Positions 50,983 to 59,333 of a DNA stretch of 64,000 nt are shown here, piece after piece. The translations under genes were made by a program, and so were the position numbers. Source of the stretch: JACVRW01 sp963846505 (GTDB lineage: Bacteria > Actinomycetota > Thermoleophilia > Solirubrobacterales > Thermoleophilaceae); contig CAWJWD010000004.1 in assembly GCA_963846505.1 (NCBI GenBank), positions 868,001 to 932,000 of the forward strand, written 5' to 3'. Numbering within the stretch: the first letter of the stretch is position 1; every line of letters starts with the position of its first letter. The notes beneath the pieces are model-generated. The model made no database searches. It had not been told where the DNA came from and saw only the letters and a program-made list of their open reading frames with translations.

Positions 50983-51444
50983 ATGTCGAATAGCCCCGAT
51001 GCAACGCAGCTTTGGTTCATTGTCGGAACGGTCCCGCTCCTGGTCGGCGGCGGCGCCCACGCGCTGCTGACCCTCGTCGACACGGTCCGGCCGACCTTCT
51101 TCGTCCCGGAGGAGCGCTCGCTGAAGCCGGCACTCGAGCGCACCAGCTTCCCTTTCCGGCGCCTCGTTCCCGGCGGGGACCATGCCCGCCCCTCGATGTG
51201 GCGGGCCTGGCTCGGCTTCAACATCAGCCACGGCCTGGGCATCTTCGCCTTCGGCCTCTTCGCCCTGCTCGTCGCGCTCGAGGAACCAGGGCTGCTCATG
51301 CGCGCCGGCTCGATCACGCTCGTAGCCTTTGCCGTCTCCGCCGCCTACTTCGTGGTCGCGCTGCGCTTCTGGTTCTGGCTGCCGGTGCTGATCGCGGGCT
51401 CCTCCACCGCCTGTTTCGCGATCGCGGCGCTGATCGCCGGATGA
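50983..51444 (+). CDS. Four-helix integral membrane protein under TetR control
   Basis: A 153-residue protein with about four hydrophobic helices (near 10-30, 75-95, 102-122, 128-150) and a charged cytoplasmic loop ('RPTFFVPEERSLKPALERTSFPFRRLVPGG'). 'WRAWLGFNISHGLGIFAFG' is typical of a small uncharacterised membrane family. Divergent from and probably repressed by the TetR protein at 50292. Function unknown. Confidence 0.72.
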   Translation: MSNSPDATQLWFIVGTVPLLVGGGAHALLTLVDTVRPTFFVPEERSLKPALERTSFPFRRLVPGGDHARPSMWRAWLGFNISHGLGIFAFGLFALLVALEEPGLLMRAGSITLVAFAVSAAYFVVALRFWFWLPVLIAGSSTACFAIAALIAG

Positions 51445-51504
51445 TGAAGATGCCGGGTTGGAGCGCTATCGGGAGTCGCCGCGCCGAGACGAGCCGCTGA
51501 ATTC

Positions 51505-51560
51505 CATAGCGGGGGCGGGTTTGAACCCTCTCCTCCTGACGCTCCAGTCCCGCAGCTATC
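51505..51560 (-). other. Weak tRNA-like fragment
   Basis: On the minus strand, CAGGAGGAGAGGGTTCAAAC and CCGCCCCCGCTA look like a tRNA T-loop region, but the stems pair poorly and no acceptor partner is nearby. If real, it is degenerate. The rest of 51445-51677 has no gene. Confidence 0.25.
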
Positions 51561-51677
51561 GGGTTGCCGAGACGCGCCACCTTGCTTGATCAGCGCTGAG
51601 CGTGTAGAGCAGCGGCACGGGATCGCCTGGCAGGCGCCAGCGGCCCTCGTCATCGCGGGCTCTATCCACTCATCGGC

Positions 51678-52283
51678 TCATCCCGCCCGGCGGTAGCGGA
51701 TGTGGGTGGCGAGCGGCGAGTGCAGGACCTCGACGGGCTCCAACCCGAACGACTCGACGCCGTCGAAGATCCGCTCGCCGGAGCCGAGCAGGACCGGCGC
51801 GACGTCGAGCGTGAGCTCGTCGACGGCCCCGGCAATGAGGGCCTGGCGCACGGTCGAGGCGCCACCCGCGATGTCTACGCCGGCTTCGCCGGCCGTGTCA
51901 CGCGCTTGGGCGTAAGCGGCGTCGAAGCCGTCGGTGACGAAGTGGAAGGCCGTCCCACCTTCCATCTCGATCGGCTCGTGGGCGTGATGGGTGAGCACAA
52001 ACACCGGCGCATGGTAAGGCGGCTCGGGGCCCCACCAGCCGCGCCAGTCCTCATCCCACTCTCCGCGGATCGGCCCGAACATGTTCCGCCCCATGACGTA
52101 GGCGCCGCGTGGGCGCATGAGCCAGCCGGCCGCCGTGGCGTCGGCGTCGGTGGCGCGCTCATCGCCGAGATGCCAGGCGTGGAGCTCTCGCCCGCGCTTG
52201 CCGAGTGGGTCCTCGCGGCTCTGGTCGGGCCCAGCGACGAAGCCGTCGAGCGAGATCGACATGTGGCAGGTGGTGTCCGGCAT
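51678..52283 (-). CDS. Dihydrofolate reductase-family (RibD C-terminal-like) protein
   Basis: A 201-residue reductase fold. 'CHMSISLDGFVAGPDQS' at the N-terminus, 'RPRGAYVMGRNMF', 'VFVLTHHAHEPIEMEGGTAFHFVTDG' and 'DIAGGASTVRQALIAGAVDELTLDVAPVLLGSG' match RibD_C/YwjB-like proteins, which reduce pteridine- or flavin-precursor-like substrates or a nitro compound with NADPH. ATG 52283 follows GAGAGGA. No riboflavin genes are nearby. Confidence 0.85.
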   Translation of the reverse strand: MPDTTCHMSISLDGFVAGPDQSREDPLGKRGRELHAWHLGDERATDADATAAGWLMRPRGAYVMGRNMFGPIRGEWDEDWRGWWGPEPPYHAPVFVLTHHAHEPIEMEGGTAFHFVTDGFDAAYAQARDTAGEAGVDIAGGASTVRQALIAGAVDELTLDVAPVLLGSGERIFDGVESFGLEPVEVLHSPLATHIRYRRAG

Positions 52284-52769
52284 CGGCGTCCTCTCGAGGG
52301 GATGGCGATTTGCAAGCGACGAACGACGACATCTACCACAAGGCCGTCGGCGAGCTCGCGCCGCACTTCGCGCAGCCAGGCTAGGTAGCGGCCGTTCCAC
52401 GTCGATCAGTCGTCGCCCGAGCCTTCGAGCGCGGACGACTGTCAAGCACTCTTGGCCGGACGGCGACCCGCGTGCGTTGTAGACAGAAGACACGTCCTCA
52501 GCATCCGCAAATTGGCTGCGCGCCCTTCGGTGCTATCGCAACCAGCCGAAAAATCGCCCCCGGTGTCGAAAGGTCCCGCCCACATGGAGTGGATCACGTC
52601 GGGGTGAGAGTCCCGGGCGGGCGCCAGCCCCGGGACTCTCCTTCTCGACGTAGCCGATATGCGACGCGGCCATCGCCCATGCGTACGGCGGCAGACCAGA
52701 GGAAGGCGTCGCCGGCGTCGCCACAATTGCGGGGGCGAGGTCCGCGGTCGAGCAGGCCGCTTGCACCAC
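52284..52769. other. Intergenic stretch without an intact gene
   Basis: About 490 bases between the reductase gene and the stomatin remnant. No export signal, repeat or terminator was recognised. Short out-of-frame peptides here match nothing known to me. Confidence 0.4.
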
Positions 52770-52973
52770 TGTGGACCTCCTTGGCATCAAACGAAGGTGA
52801 ACGTTCAGCCGGTCGGCAGCGAGCGCCTCGCGCTCGGCCGCGATGATCTTGGCGCGCTTCAGGCCTTCGGGCAACTGGATGTCCTTCAGCTTGACGATCG
52901 TGACCTCGATGCCCCACTCCTCGGTCTGGGCATCGAGGATCTCCCGGATGTTCTCGGCGAGACGAACGACCAT
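52770..52973 (-). pseudogene. Remnant of an SPFH/Band-7 (stomatin-like) gene
   Basis: Reading from 52973, 'REILDAQTEEWGIEVTIVKLKDIQLPEGLKRAKIIAAEREALAADR' matches the mid-C-terminal part of stomatin-like SPFH proteins. The segment that normally follows LPEGxxRAM (MARQAEAERERR) is deleted. The N-terminal membrane anchor and SPFH domain are absent, and downstream sequence is unrelated. No functional product is expected. Confidence 0.65.
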
Positions 52974-53026
52974 GGTGCAACGGGTCTCGAGGCCTCGACG
53001 GCAGCCCCACGTCGGTCGGCGGTAGG

Positions 53027-53965
53027 TCAGCCCGATGGGCACTCCAGCAGGTAGGCCAGGACGTCTGTGTGGGAGGCGGTGGCCAGCCCGATGCGGGTGT
53101 CGGCGGCGCCGTAGTAGAGCTGGAGGGTGTCGGTTTCGGCGTCGTGGATCAGTCCGCAGGGGAACACGACGTTGGGCACGTCGCCGGTGATCTCGAATTG
53201 CTCGGATGGGCCGAGCACCCAGTCTTCGGAGCGGCGCAGCACCCGGTCTGGGCGGTCGAGCTCGAGCAGGGCGAGACCGGCGCGATACAGCCCGCCGGCC
53301 ACCGTTTCGCGGACGCCGTGATAGACGACCAGCCAGCCGTGCTCGGTCTCCAGCGGCGGGGGGCCCATACCCACGCGCGCCGAGTCCCACCAGCCGCCGA
53401 TGCGTCGGCTGAGGACCAGCTCGGGCGTGCGCCAGCTCTTGAGATCGGTCGAGCGGGACATCCAGACGTCGCCGGCCATCGCGGCCGTCGGGCGGTGGAA
53501 GAGGATGAAGTCGCCGTCGACGCGGCGAGGAAGCAGAGCGCCGTTCTTGTCCTCGGGGACCATCACCATCCCCAGCCGCTCGAAGCTGCGGAAGTCCTCG
53601 GTCTGCGCGAGCGAGATGCCGGGCCCTCCTGGGCCGAAGGCGGTGTAGGTGATGATCCAGCAGCCGAGTTCGTCTACGCGCGTGACCCGCGGATCCTCGA
53701 CGCCCCACTCCTCCTCGGGGCGGGTTCCGTCGAAGGCCAACGCGGGCTCGTCATCGACGACCCAGTTCGACGTGCCGTCCTTGGAACGCGCGCAGGTCAG
53801 GTGGGAGAAGCCGCGGCGGTCTTCCACGCGGCACAGCAGCACCGTCTCGTCGCCGACGCGGGTCGCGCCGGCGTTCATGACCGCGTTGATCGCGTACGGC
53901 CAACGCTCGGGCGCCAGCATCGGGTTGCCCGGATGGCGCGTGAAGAGCGAGGCGCTAGTGAGCAT
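53027..53965 (-). CDS. GH130-family enzyme (mannoside phosphorylase/glycosidase-like)
   Basis: A 312-residue five-bladed beta-propeller protein. 'NAGATRVGDETVLLCRVEDRRGFSHL', 'EWGVEDPRVTRVDELGCWIITYTAF' (EDPR with a candidate acidic residue), 'FHRPT' and 'GLYRAGLALLELDRPDRVLRRSEDWVLGP' are GH130 landmarks. The family phosphorolyses beta-mannosides such as mannosyl-glucose or mannobiose. Last gene of the operon; its ATG overlaps the stop of the upstream glycosyltransferase by 11 bases. Confidence 0.85.
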   Translation of the reverse strand: MLTSASLFTRHPGNPMLAPERWPYAINAVMNAGATRVGDETVLLCRVEDRRGFSHLTCARSKDGTSNWVVDDEPALAFDGTRPEEEWGVEDPRVTRVDELGCWIITYTAFGPGGPGISLAQTEDFRSFERLGMVMVPEDKNGALLPRRVDGDFILFHRPTAAMAGDVWMSRSTDLKSWRTPELVLSRRIGGWWDSARVGMGPPPLETEHGWLVVYHGVRETVAGGLYRAGLALLELDRPDRVLRRSEDWVLGPSEQFEITGDVPNVVFPCGLIHDAETDTLQLYYGAADTRIGLATASHTDVLAYLLECPSG

Positions 53966-54962
53966 CGAGCACGGTCTCGTAGACCTTCAGATAGTCATCG
54001 ACCATGCGGTGGGCCGAGAAGCGCTGCCGCGCCGCCGCGCGGCAGGCGGCGCGGTCGAAGCGAAGCGCACGCTCGATCGCCGCGGCCGCAGTGCTCACGT
54101 CGCGGGCGAGTACTCCGGTGATCCCATCCTCGACGAGCTCGGGCATCGAGCCGCGAGCATAGGCGACGACGGGGGTGCCGCAGAACATCGCCTCTACCAC
54201 CGACAGGCCAAATGGCTCGTCGAAGGCGATCGGGTGCAGCAGGCAAGCCGCGGCGCCGAGGATCTCGGCCCGCTCCCGCGCGCCGACCGAGCCGAGATAG
54301 CGGACGCGGTCGCCGTCGACGTGCGGCGCGACCTGCTCGTCGAAGTAGCGCTCGTCCTGCACCGGGCCGCACAGCACGAGCCGCCGTCCGGCCCTGCGAG
54401 CGATCGCAATGGCGTCCGCCGTGCCCTTATCGGGATGGATGCGCCCGAGGCAGACGAGGGCCTCGCCGCCGGCAGCGGAAAACGGCAGCAGGGCGGGATC
54501 GACCCCGTGGTGCACGGTGGCGACGTAGTCGAGCTGGGGCGACCGGTCGGCGTCGGAGATCGACACGTAGGCGCTCTCGGCGTGCTGATAGGCCGGCAGG
54601 ATCTCCGCGGACGAGAACCCGTGGATGGTGGTGACCATGCGCGCTGCGCAGAGTCCCGAGAACGCCAGCGGCAGCCAGTCGAGATGGTTGTGGATGAGGT
54701 CGAACTCGGCCGAGCGGCCTAACGCGTGGGCGACGTGGAGTGCCTCCCAGACCCGCCCGTCGAGATCGGGGTCCTCCGCGTAGGGGCACGGGCAGACCCC
54801 GTCTAGCTGGGCGCGCGTGACCGAGTCCAGGGTGGCGAAGAGCGTGACGTCGATCCCACGCTCTGCCAGGCCGTCGGCCAGCAGGCCGGTGATCAGTTCC
54901 CAGGGACCGTAGTGGCGAGGCGGGGTGCGCCAGGCGATCGGCCCCAGCAGCGCGACCTTCAT
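53955..54962 (-). CDS. GT4-family glycosyltransferase
   Basis: A 335-residue GT-B glycosyltransferase. 'AWRTPPRHYGPWELITGLLADGLAERGIDVTLFAT', 'FDLIHNHLDWLPLAFSG', 'VCLGRIHPDKGTADAIAIARRAG' and the E-x7-E-containing 'FDEPFGLSVVEAMFCGTPVVAY' are typical of the GT4 type. ATG 54962 overlaps the stop of the upstream fusion gene (ATGA), so the two are translationally coupled. With the GH130 partner, transfer of mannose or a similar sugar is likely. Confidence 0.9.
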   Translation of the reverse strand: MKVALLGPIAWRTPPRHYGPWELITGLLADGLAERGIDVTLFATLDSVTRAQLDGVCPCPYAEDPDLDGRVWEALHVAHALGRSAEFDLIHNHLDWLPLAFSGLCAARMVTTIHGFSSAEILPAYQHAESAYVSISDADRSPQLDYVATVHHGVDPALLPFSAAGGEALVCLGRIHPDKGTADAIAIARRAGRRLVLCGPVQDERYFDEQVAPHVDGDRVRYLGSVGARERAEILGAAACLLHPIAFDEPFGLSVVEAMFCGTPVVAYARGSMPELVEDGITGVLARDVSTAAAAIERALRFDRAACRAAARQRFSAHRMVDDYLKVYETVLDAH

Positions 54963-57205
54963 TCGTACGGGGTCGACTGCAACCCTGCGGCGTCGAGGAC
55001 GAGTAGGGCGCGCAAGTAGGCGAGCGTCGACTCGGCTCCTTCGTTGGTGTTGACCACATGCTCGCCGAGACCGTCGTGGCAGCCGCCGGTGGCGAAGTCG
55101 TAGACCGGAACGCCCAGTCGATTGCGACCGAGAAACCATTCGAACGCGCGGACCGCGCGGTCGCCGAAGGTCTCCTCCCCGGTGGCCAGGAACGCCTCGA
55201 CCTCGGCCTCGACCAGCGCGGCGGCATTCAGCGGCTGCTCGTCCCCAGGGCCCGGATGCGGCGTCCCGCGCTGGCGGCCGACGTGCCCTACGTGACGGGG
55301 ATACGGGCCGTCGACGCCAACCTCGCCGGCATACCAGTCCAACGAACGCAGCCCCTCGGCCAGCAGTTCGTCGTCGCCGAGGCGCGCGCCCGCGGCGATC
55401 AGCGCCTGTGGCAAGCGCGCGTTGTCATAGGCCAGCGCATCCTCGGCCCAGTACCAGTCCGCGGCCGCATTCGCGCGCTGCTGGGCGGCAAGCCGCTCGG
55501 CCAGCACCCCCAGCACGTCCTCGGCGCCGTCGCCCACCGCCGCGGGGTCGGCGTGCGCCAGGCCGAGGATCGCGAAGGCCATCGTGCGCGGCGAGCGCTG
55601 GTCGGCAAGCGTGGACAGCAACTCACCCAGCAAGATTCGGCTCGGCTCGAGCAGCGCGGCCGACGAGGTGATCGCGATCACCTCGCCAAGCGCCCAGGCG
55701 GCGCGACCGAAGTGGTCGCCAACATGCGGCTCATCGAGCCAGCGACGATCGTAGGCAAGGAAGTTGTGCATACCCGAACGCTCCACAACCCAGGCGTGGC
55801 GCAGAAAGCCGAGGCTGCGAGCAAGGATGCGGTGATACTCCTCGGCACCGGTCGTCGCGCCCAGTCCCAGTGCCACGATCGCCAAGCGGGCGACGTCGTC
55901 GGTGCAGTAGCCCGAGGCGCGCACCGGGACGGCGCCATCGGCATGCTGGACGATCCCCACGTCATCGACCAGCGTCAGCAAGTGCGAACCGCGAGCGCGC
56001 GGCAACGTGGCCGGCGACGGACGACGCACCACGACCGGTGGACCGAGCGCGATCGCCTCGCGCAGCACATCGGCGGTCTGCCGGCCGACCTGAGGCCAGG
56101 CGAGCTCGCCGCCGACCGCCCTGGCTACGCGACGTGCGTGCTCGAGCCGATCCGGATCGTCGAGCAAGCCGATCACCGCGTCCGCCAGCGCAGCGGAGTC
56201 GTCAAACGGCACGATCACACCGGCACCCGACGCGAGCAGGTCCTCGGCATAGAAGTACGGGGTCGAGACCGTCGGGCACCCAGCGACGATCGCGAACGTC
56301 AGGGCGCCGGAGACGATCTGCTCGCGCGAGCGGTACGGGGTCAGATAGATGGTGGTGGCGCCCAGCATCGACGCCAGGTCCTCGACCGTCAGGAAGCGGT
56401 CGTCGAACACGACGTGATCGTCGAGGCCGAGGTCCCGCGCAAGGCGCTCGAGCGAGAGCCGGTATTCCTCACCGTGAGACTTAGCAACCTCCGGGTGCGT
56501 CTGCCCCGCGATCACATACAAGACCTCCGGGTGGCGCTCCACGATGGCGGGCATCGCGGCAATCGCCGTCTCGATGCCCTTACCAGGAGACAAAAGCCCA
56601 AACGTGGCCAGGACCCGCCGGTCTTCGTCGACATGCGTCGACTCATCGGCACCGCGCCGGCGCAGCCGTAACCGCCGCGGCTCGTCGCCGGGCAGCAGCT
56701 CCGTGGGACCTCCATGCGGCACGACCCGTACCCGCTCGGGCCTGACCAGGCGCGCGTCGACGACCATGCGCCTCGCCGTCTCGGTAAAGACGCACACGAG
56801 CGTGGCGAGCTCACAAAGCGCACGCAACACCTCCGCCTGGCCGACCGACGGGGCCGACAAGACGGTGTGCAACGTCAGCACAATCGGCTGGCGCAGCTCA
56901 CGCGCCAGCGACAACACGTGCTCCCCGTCCGCCCCGCCGAAGATGCCGAACTCGTGCTCGATCACGACCACATCCTCACCGCGGCGGTCGAGCACCCGCG
57001 CCGCGGCGGCATAGTCCCCCCGCTGCCCCTGACCTATGCGAGCGACCACCTCGGCGCTCTGCTCCGCGTCATGGTCCCGAACGACGGCCGCCAAGTCCAC
57101 AGCCGACACCCCGAACGCGCCCAGCAACGCCCCGCGCAGGTCGCGCGAGAAGGTCCCGATCCCACATGCCCGCGGCGGATACGTGGAGACGATCGCGACG
57201 CGCAT
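54959..57205 (-). CDS. Fusion of GT4 glycosyltransferase and C-terminal alpha-helical barrel domain
   Basis: A 748-residue protein. Residues 1-390 are a GT-B glycosyltransferase ('YPPRACGIGTFSRDLRGALL', 'EHEFGIFGG', 'TFGLLSPGKGIETAIAAMPA', 'YRSREQIVSGALTFAIVAGCP'). Residues 400-748 are a helical barrel-like domain with repeated (W/Y)-rich helices ('VPVRASGYCTDDVARLAIVALGLG', 'DRRWLDEPHVGDHFGRAAWALGEV'), resembling glycoside-hydrolase (alpha/alpha)6 toroids. One polypeptide may build and trim the same sugar, or the second domain binds it. First gene of the GT/GH130 operon. ATG 57205 is preferred over upstream starts. Confidence 0.82.
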   Translation of the reverse strand: MRVAIVSTYPPRACGIGTFSRDLRGALLGAFGVSAVDLAAVVRDHDAEQSAEVVARIGQGQRGDYAAAARVLDRRGEDVVVIEHEFGIFGGADGEHVLSLARELRQPIVLTLHTVLSAPSVGQAEVLRALCELATLVCVFTETARRMVVDARLVRPERVRVVPHGGPTELLPGDEPRRLRLRRRGADESTHVDEDRRVLATFGLLSPGKGIETAIAAMPAIVERHPEVLYVIAGQTHPEVAKSHGEEYRLSLERLARDLGLDDHVVFDDRFLTVEDLASMLGATTIYLTPYRSREQIVSGALTFAIVAGCPTVSTPYFYAEDLLASGAGVIVPFDDSAALADAVIGLLDDPDRLEHARRVARAVGGELAWPQVGRQTADVLREAIALGPPVVVRRPSPATLPRARGSHLLTLVDDVGIVQHADGAVPVRASGYCTDDVARLAIVALGLGATTGAEEYHRILARSLGFLRHAWVVERSGMHNFLAYDRRWLDEPHVGDHFGRAAWALGEVIAITSSAALLEPSRILLGELLSTLADQRSPRTMAFAILGLAHADPAAVGDGAEDVLGVLAERLAAQQRANAAADWYWAEDALAYDNARLPQALIAAGARLGDDELLAEGLRSLDWYAGEVGVDGPYPRHVGHVGRQRGTPHPGPGDEQPLNAAALVEAEVEAFLATGEETFGDRAVRAFEWFLGRNRLGVPVYDFATGGCHDGLGEHVVNTNEGAESTLAYLRALLVLDAAGLQSTPYE

Positions 57206-57510
57206 GCGAGACGAGTGTAGGTACACACCCACCAGCCACCCTCCTGTCGCCCCCTTAGCGCGGGCCCTATCCGTGCTCTGCCATCCCACCCTGCCATGAA
57301 CCCAGATGGCGATCCAGGCCGCCGGAGACCTCCCGTCGCTCTGACGGATCAGGCAGCCGCCGCCTCCATAATCGCAATCGTCGCCTAAAGCGACATACGC
57401 TCAGTGGGTGAGGTCGTTAGAGATCGTTGGGAATCTGTGAGGGCTGTTGCCCTCTTGCCCACCGCTCACGCGTCGGCCTTCGGACCCCAACGACTCGCCG
57501 TCTTCCGCAC

Positions 57511-57738
57511 CCAGCACAGCTGCTCGCACGTGAGCTCAACCACGACAGCAGTGCCGAACGCCAACGCCTCCGCCACCAAGTCGGCACCGTCAACGAACGC
57601 CTCGAACGTCAACTCGCCGCCATCGAGGCTGGCGTCGACCCCACCCTCGTCGGGAAGCGCATCCACGATCTGAAGGCTGAACTCGAACACGCCGAGACCG
57701 CCCTCGCCCACCTCGAAACCACGAGCGCCAGCACGGCC
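57511..57738 (+). pseudogene. C-terminal remnant of a large serine recombinase
   Basis: The frame gives 'LLARELNHDSSAERQRLRHQ', 'QLAAIEAGVDPTLVGKRIHDL' and 'KAELEHAETALAHLETT', a coiled-coil region typical of the end of large serine integrases. There is no catalytic or zinc domain and no start. The surrounding 57.3-57.9 kb has no other gene. It is probably the last trace of an integrated element; see the tRNA fragment at 57866. Confidence 0.65.
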
Positions 57739-57865
57739 TCATGGATCTCCAAGAGGCCTGCTCGCAGCGTGCATCCTCCGTCACGAGCCCTCGCGTATCG
57801 CACAAGAAACCCCTGCTAATCATCGCCTTTCGTACGTGGTCGTCGCCAGAGTTGGCGCATCGAAC

Positions 57866-57900
57866 CCAGGAGGTCGCCGGTTCGAGTCCGGCTAGCTCCA
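57866..57900 (+). other. tRNA 3'-end fragment (probable attachment-site scar), copy 2
   Basis: T-stem GCCGG (57876-57880), loop TTCGAGT, T-stem CCGGC (57888-57892), then seven acceptor bases TAGCTCC and discriminator A at 57900. No matching 5' acceptor (GGAGCTA) or D-arm is upstream, so it is only the tail of a tRNA, the part integrases usually duplicate. Bases 57865-57892 match 11508-11535 at 26 of 28 positions. Confidence 0.7.
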
Positions 57901-57965
57901 TCGCCCGAGAAGCCTGCAAATGCGGGGCTTTTGTGGGTTCAGGACTCCGCTTGAATCGGCGGTGC

Positions 57966-58763
57966 CTACCGGCGTTCGCCGATCCAGGTTGCGACCGCGT
58001 CGCAGCGCGCGGCCCAGAGGTCGCCCGACGCGGCGTGGTCGGCTATCCGGCTCAAGATCTCGTGGAGCTGGGGGCGCTCGTGCTCGGCGATCCAGGTATG
58101 GAACACGAGCACGACGTGGTCGCCGGTTTCGATCGCCGCGTCGACGGCGGTCAGCATCGCGGTCTTGGCGGCCTCGGGGCCGCCGGGCTCGGCGGTCCCG
58201 GTCAGGCGGGCGCGCGGCGCCTCGAACTGAGGCAGCACGTGGAAGACGTCGACCGCGATCCAGTCGAAGGGCAGCATGACGATGCCGTCGCCGCTCGACG
58301 TGACCCCGGCCGGCGAGCAGTAGCTCAGCCCGCGCTCGGCCAGGAGCGTGGGGGTCGTCGGTCCGATCTGTCCGCCGGGAGGCCGGAAGCCGCGCACATC
58401 TAGCCCAGCCCCGTCGCGTAGCGTGGCCAGGCCGCGGTCGAGGTTCGCGGCTTCCTCGGCGGGGGTGAGCGAGCCCCATTCCTCGTGGCAGTGCGCGTGG
58501 AAGCCGAGCTCGTGCCCGGCGGTGGCGATCGTGCGCAAGGCGTCGGGGTACGCCTCTCCGTTCACCCCCTCGACGAAGAACGTCGCTCCCAACCCCGCCG
58601 ACTCGAGCTCGTCGAGCACGATCGGCAGCCCCACGTCCACCGAGTAGTGGCCGCCGAGCTCGTCGTCGGCGCTGCGCAGGCCGAGCTGGATCTCGGCCGC
58701 CTCACCGAGGTTGTCGAACGTCACCGACACGGCCGCCCGACGGTCGTCGGGCCAGAGGCTCAT
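57966..58763 (-). CDS. Polysaccharide deacetylase-family (NodB-like) protein
   Basis: A 265-residue carbohydrate esterase 4-type fold. 'AVSVTFDNLGEAAEIQLG' carries the first Asp of the metal motif (TFDN rather than TFDD), 'ELGFHAHCHEEW' holds the H-x3-H metal pair, 'GFRPPGGQIGPTTP' is motif 3 and 'VLVFHTWIAE' motif 5. ATG 58763 is coupled to the upstream membrane-protein gene by an ATGA overlap. It would remove N-acetyl or O-acetyl groups from sugars; substrate unknown. Confidence 0.82.
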   Translation of the reverse strand: MSLWPDDRRAAVSVTFDNLGEAAEIQLGLRSADDELGGHYSVDVGLPIVLDELESAGLGATFFVEGVNGEAYPDALRTIATAGHELGFHAHCHEEWGSLTPAEEAANLDRGLATLRDGAGLDVRGFRPPGGQIGPTTPTLLAERGLSYCSPAGVTSSGDGIVMLPFDWIAVDVFHVLPQFEAPRARLTGTAEPGGPEAAKTAMLTAVDAAIETGDHVVLVFHTWIAEHERPQLHEILSRIADHAASGDLWAARCDAVATWIGERR

Positions 58764-59311
58764 CGCGCGACCGGGTCCGGTCGCAGCAACGCGGGGCTCC
58801 AGAGCTGCGGATCGTGGCGCGCCTGCTCCCGCGCCCAGGTGAAGTGATGGCGCGCGGAGGCGAGCAGCGCGGGTGCCGTGGCCGCGCCGAGCGCGACCCA
58901 CTTGCGGTGCTCGGGCCGCGTCTCGAACACGAGGCTCCCCACGCCTCCGGCCAGCCACAGCCAGAGCACGGTGTTGTACGCGGCGAGCCGCTCGGGCGGC
59001 AGCCCCTCGGCCTCGTCGAGCCATGGCAGGACGCCGAAGCGCAGCGACCACGGCCAGTCGACGAAGTGCACGAACGTGCCGGCGATCGCGATGCCGGCGT
59101 TGAACGCGAGCAGCGGCTCGTCGCGAGGACCGCCGCGTACGGCACGCCAGGCCCAGAACGGCAGCAGGGCGCTCCACACCGCATCGGTCCGACGCCGCCC
59201 GAGCCACGGCTCGAGGAAGACCCCCACGCCGGCCCAGCGCTCGAACCCGTTGTGCGCGGCCGATCCGAGCGCGGCGAGGAGGTTGAAGGGCTTTGCACGC
59301 CGTCCTCGCAT
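58760..59311 (-). CDS. Integral membrane protein upstream of the deacetylase, function unknown
   Basis: A 183-residue protein with about four moderately hydrophobic helices ('LLAFNAGIAIAGTFVHFVDWPW', 'NTVLWLWLAGGVGSLVFE') and a His/Arg-containing C-terminus. Its TGA overlaps the ATG of the deacetylase, so the pair is translated together and may act on the same substrate. Family not recognised. Confidence 0.65.
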   Translation of the reverse strand: MRGRRAKPFNLLAALGSAAHNGFERWAGVGVFLEPWLGRRRTDAVWSALLPFWAWRAVRGGPRDEPLLAFNAGIAIAGTFVHFVDWPWSLRFGVLPWLDEAEGLPPERLAAYNTVLWLWLAGGVGSLVFETRPEHRKWVALGAATAPALLASARHHFTWAREQARHDPQLWSPALLRPDPVAR

Positions 59312-59333
59312 CCCATCGAGTCAACCAGAACGG

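Larger units (their letters stand above)
57206..57965. other. Gene-poor region holding recombinase and tRNA debris
   Basis: About 760 bases between the glycosyltransferase operon and the deacetylase, containing only the serine-recombinase remnant and the tRNA 3'-end fragment. I see no intact gene. The gap 57206-57510 includes the upstream region of the glycosyltransferase operon. Confidence 0.5.

Noticed and set aside
51345..51653. A 100-residue protein on the minus strand
   Set aside because: The frame covers the degenerate tRNA-like fragment and has no domain or ribosome-binding site.
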